A stretch of 64,000 nt of DNA, from assembly GCF_014863355.1 (NCBI RefSeq), contig NZ_JACZEP010000006.1, forward strand, positions 310,001-374,000, read 5' to 3'. Origin of the DNA: Aminobacter carboxidus. Lineage in GTDB: Bacteria; Pseudomonadota; Alphaproteobacteria; Rhizobiales; Rhizobiaceae. The stretch's first letter is position 1. Every line of letters starts with the position of its first letter. The translations under genes and the position numbers were made by a program. This document shows, piece by piece, positions 63,630-64,000 of the stretch. The notes below the pieces were generated by a model. It was given only the letters and a program-made list of their open reading frames with translations, was not told the origin of the DNA and made no database searches.

Positions 63630-64000
63630 ATGGATCTGAAACTGGCCAGCCAAGGCGTGGAGCATGGCTTTTGCGTTCTGCCGTCGGTCTTCGACAACGC
63701 TGAAATCGAGGCATTTCGCTCTGCTTGCGTCAACAATCTCGGCTGCATGGGACAGACGCGCGACGTCACGCATTCATACCATCTTGCCGGCTTTCACCGC
63801 TTTCCGTCCCTGGCGAAGATCCATGCCAGGATCGTGACCGACGACACCATCAACCGGTTCCTGGCGGCCTATTACGGCAGCAGCCCGTATTTCGCTCTTG
63901 GCCTGAGCGACATTACCGTCAACCGCTCCCAGCACTGGCACACCGATCTGCTGCGCGGCCGTTACAGCGAGTTTCTCAAGGACTGCGATCCCTGGGCGGA
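63630..64000 (+). CDS. PhyH-like Fe(II)/2-oxoglutarate dioxygenase, N-terminal part (cut by window edge)
   Basis: Open from ATG at 63630 (GGGCGGGGAA before) to the window end with no stop; 123 residues visible. It begins MDLKLASQGVEHGFCVLPSV, the usual start of phytanoyl-CoA-dioxygenase-like proteins (a flexible 'veHGFcVlpsvf' strand), and contains SQHWHTDLLRG, where His and Asp of HTD are the first two iron ligands. The third ligand lies beyond the edge. These enzymes hydroxylate small molecules or sugars. It follows the glycosyltransferase closely in the same direction, suggesting joint modification of one product. Confidence 0.75.
   Translation, partial: MDLKLASQGVEHGFCVLPSVFDNAEIEAFRSACVNNLGCMGQTRDVTHSYHLAGFHRFPSLAKIHARIVTDDTINRFLAAYYGSSPYFALGLSDITVNRSQHWHTDLLRGRYSEFLKDCDPWA

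Overview
The window looks like chromosomal DNA of a GC-rich alphaproteobacterium of the Hyphomicrobiales (Rhizobiales), probably near Mesorhizobium/Aminobacter (Phyllobacteriaceae). Four things point there: the pcaQ / pcaDCHGB arrangement, a chemotaxis operon in the rhizobial order (receptor-cheS-cheY1-cheA-cheW-cheR-cheB-cheY2-cheD-cheT), the many short palindromic intergenic repeats typical of that order, and codon use. The assignment is from gene order and protein similarity read by eye; no database search was run. No rRNA, tRNA, phage, transposase or CRISPR array was seen.

Layout. 1-8.2 kb: the start of a RegB/ActS sensor kinase cut by the window edge, tandem palindromic repeats, hrpB, an unknown membrane protein, a Gfo/Idh/MocA oxidoreductase divergent from an RpiR regulator, and ilvD. 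8.3-14.4 kb: a MerR-TipAS regulator with a textbook long-spacer promoter, a cystathionine beta-synthase / gamma-lyase pair (reverse transsulfuration), a MarR regulator divergent from an EamA exporter plus WrbA, with paired palindromic operators. 14.4-20.8 kb: a LysR regulator divergent from an operon of an M19 dipeptidase-like protein and a PF04392-type ABC importer, then a decaying taurine-type ABC system (intact permease, truncated and frameshifted ATPase) and a DUF982 gene. 21-26.2 kb: a tripartite RND efflux operon with two lipoprotein adaptors.

26.3-36.9 kb is an aromatic-acid catabolic block: a branched-chain-amino-acid-type ABC importer, pobA, pcaB, pcaG, pcaH, pcaC and pcaD, all leftward, and divergent pcaQ. 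PcaQ-type boxes (ATAACC-N4-GGTTAA-like) lie both between pcaD and pcaQ and in front of the importer, so the importer is probably the protocatechuate transporter. Together these would take up protocatechuate, hydroxylate 4-hydroxybenzoate to it, cleave the ring and deliver beta-ketoadipate enol-lactone and then beta-ketoadipate.

37-53 kb: an SDR oxidoreductase, a 0.7-kb gene-free stretch holding a 60-bp-arm inverted repeat, a gab/lhgO-like set (class III aminotransferase, GntR regulator, L-2-hydroxyglutarate dehydrogenase-like flavoprotein, succinate-semialdehyde-type dehydrogenase), an alanine catabolic set (Lrp regulator, dadX, dadA), and a GntR-controlled operon coupling a Cys/Met-type PLP enzyme to a CUT1-type ABC importer. 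53-62.6 kb: a 1-kb gene-free stretch followed by the complete chemotaxis operon. The window ends with a DXD-type glycosyltransferase and the start of a PhyH-like Fe(II)/2-oxoglutarate dioxygenase.
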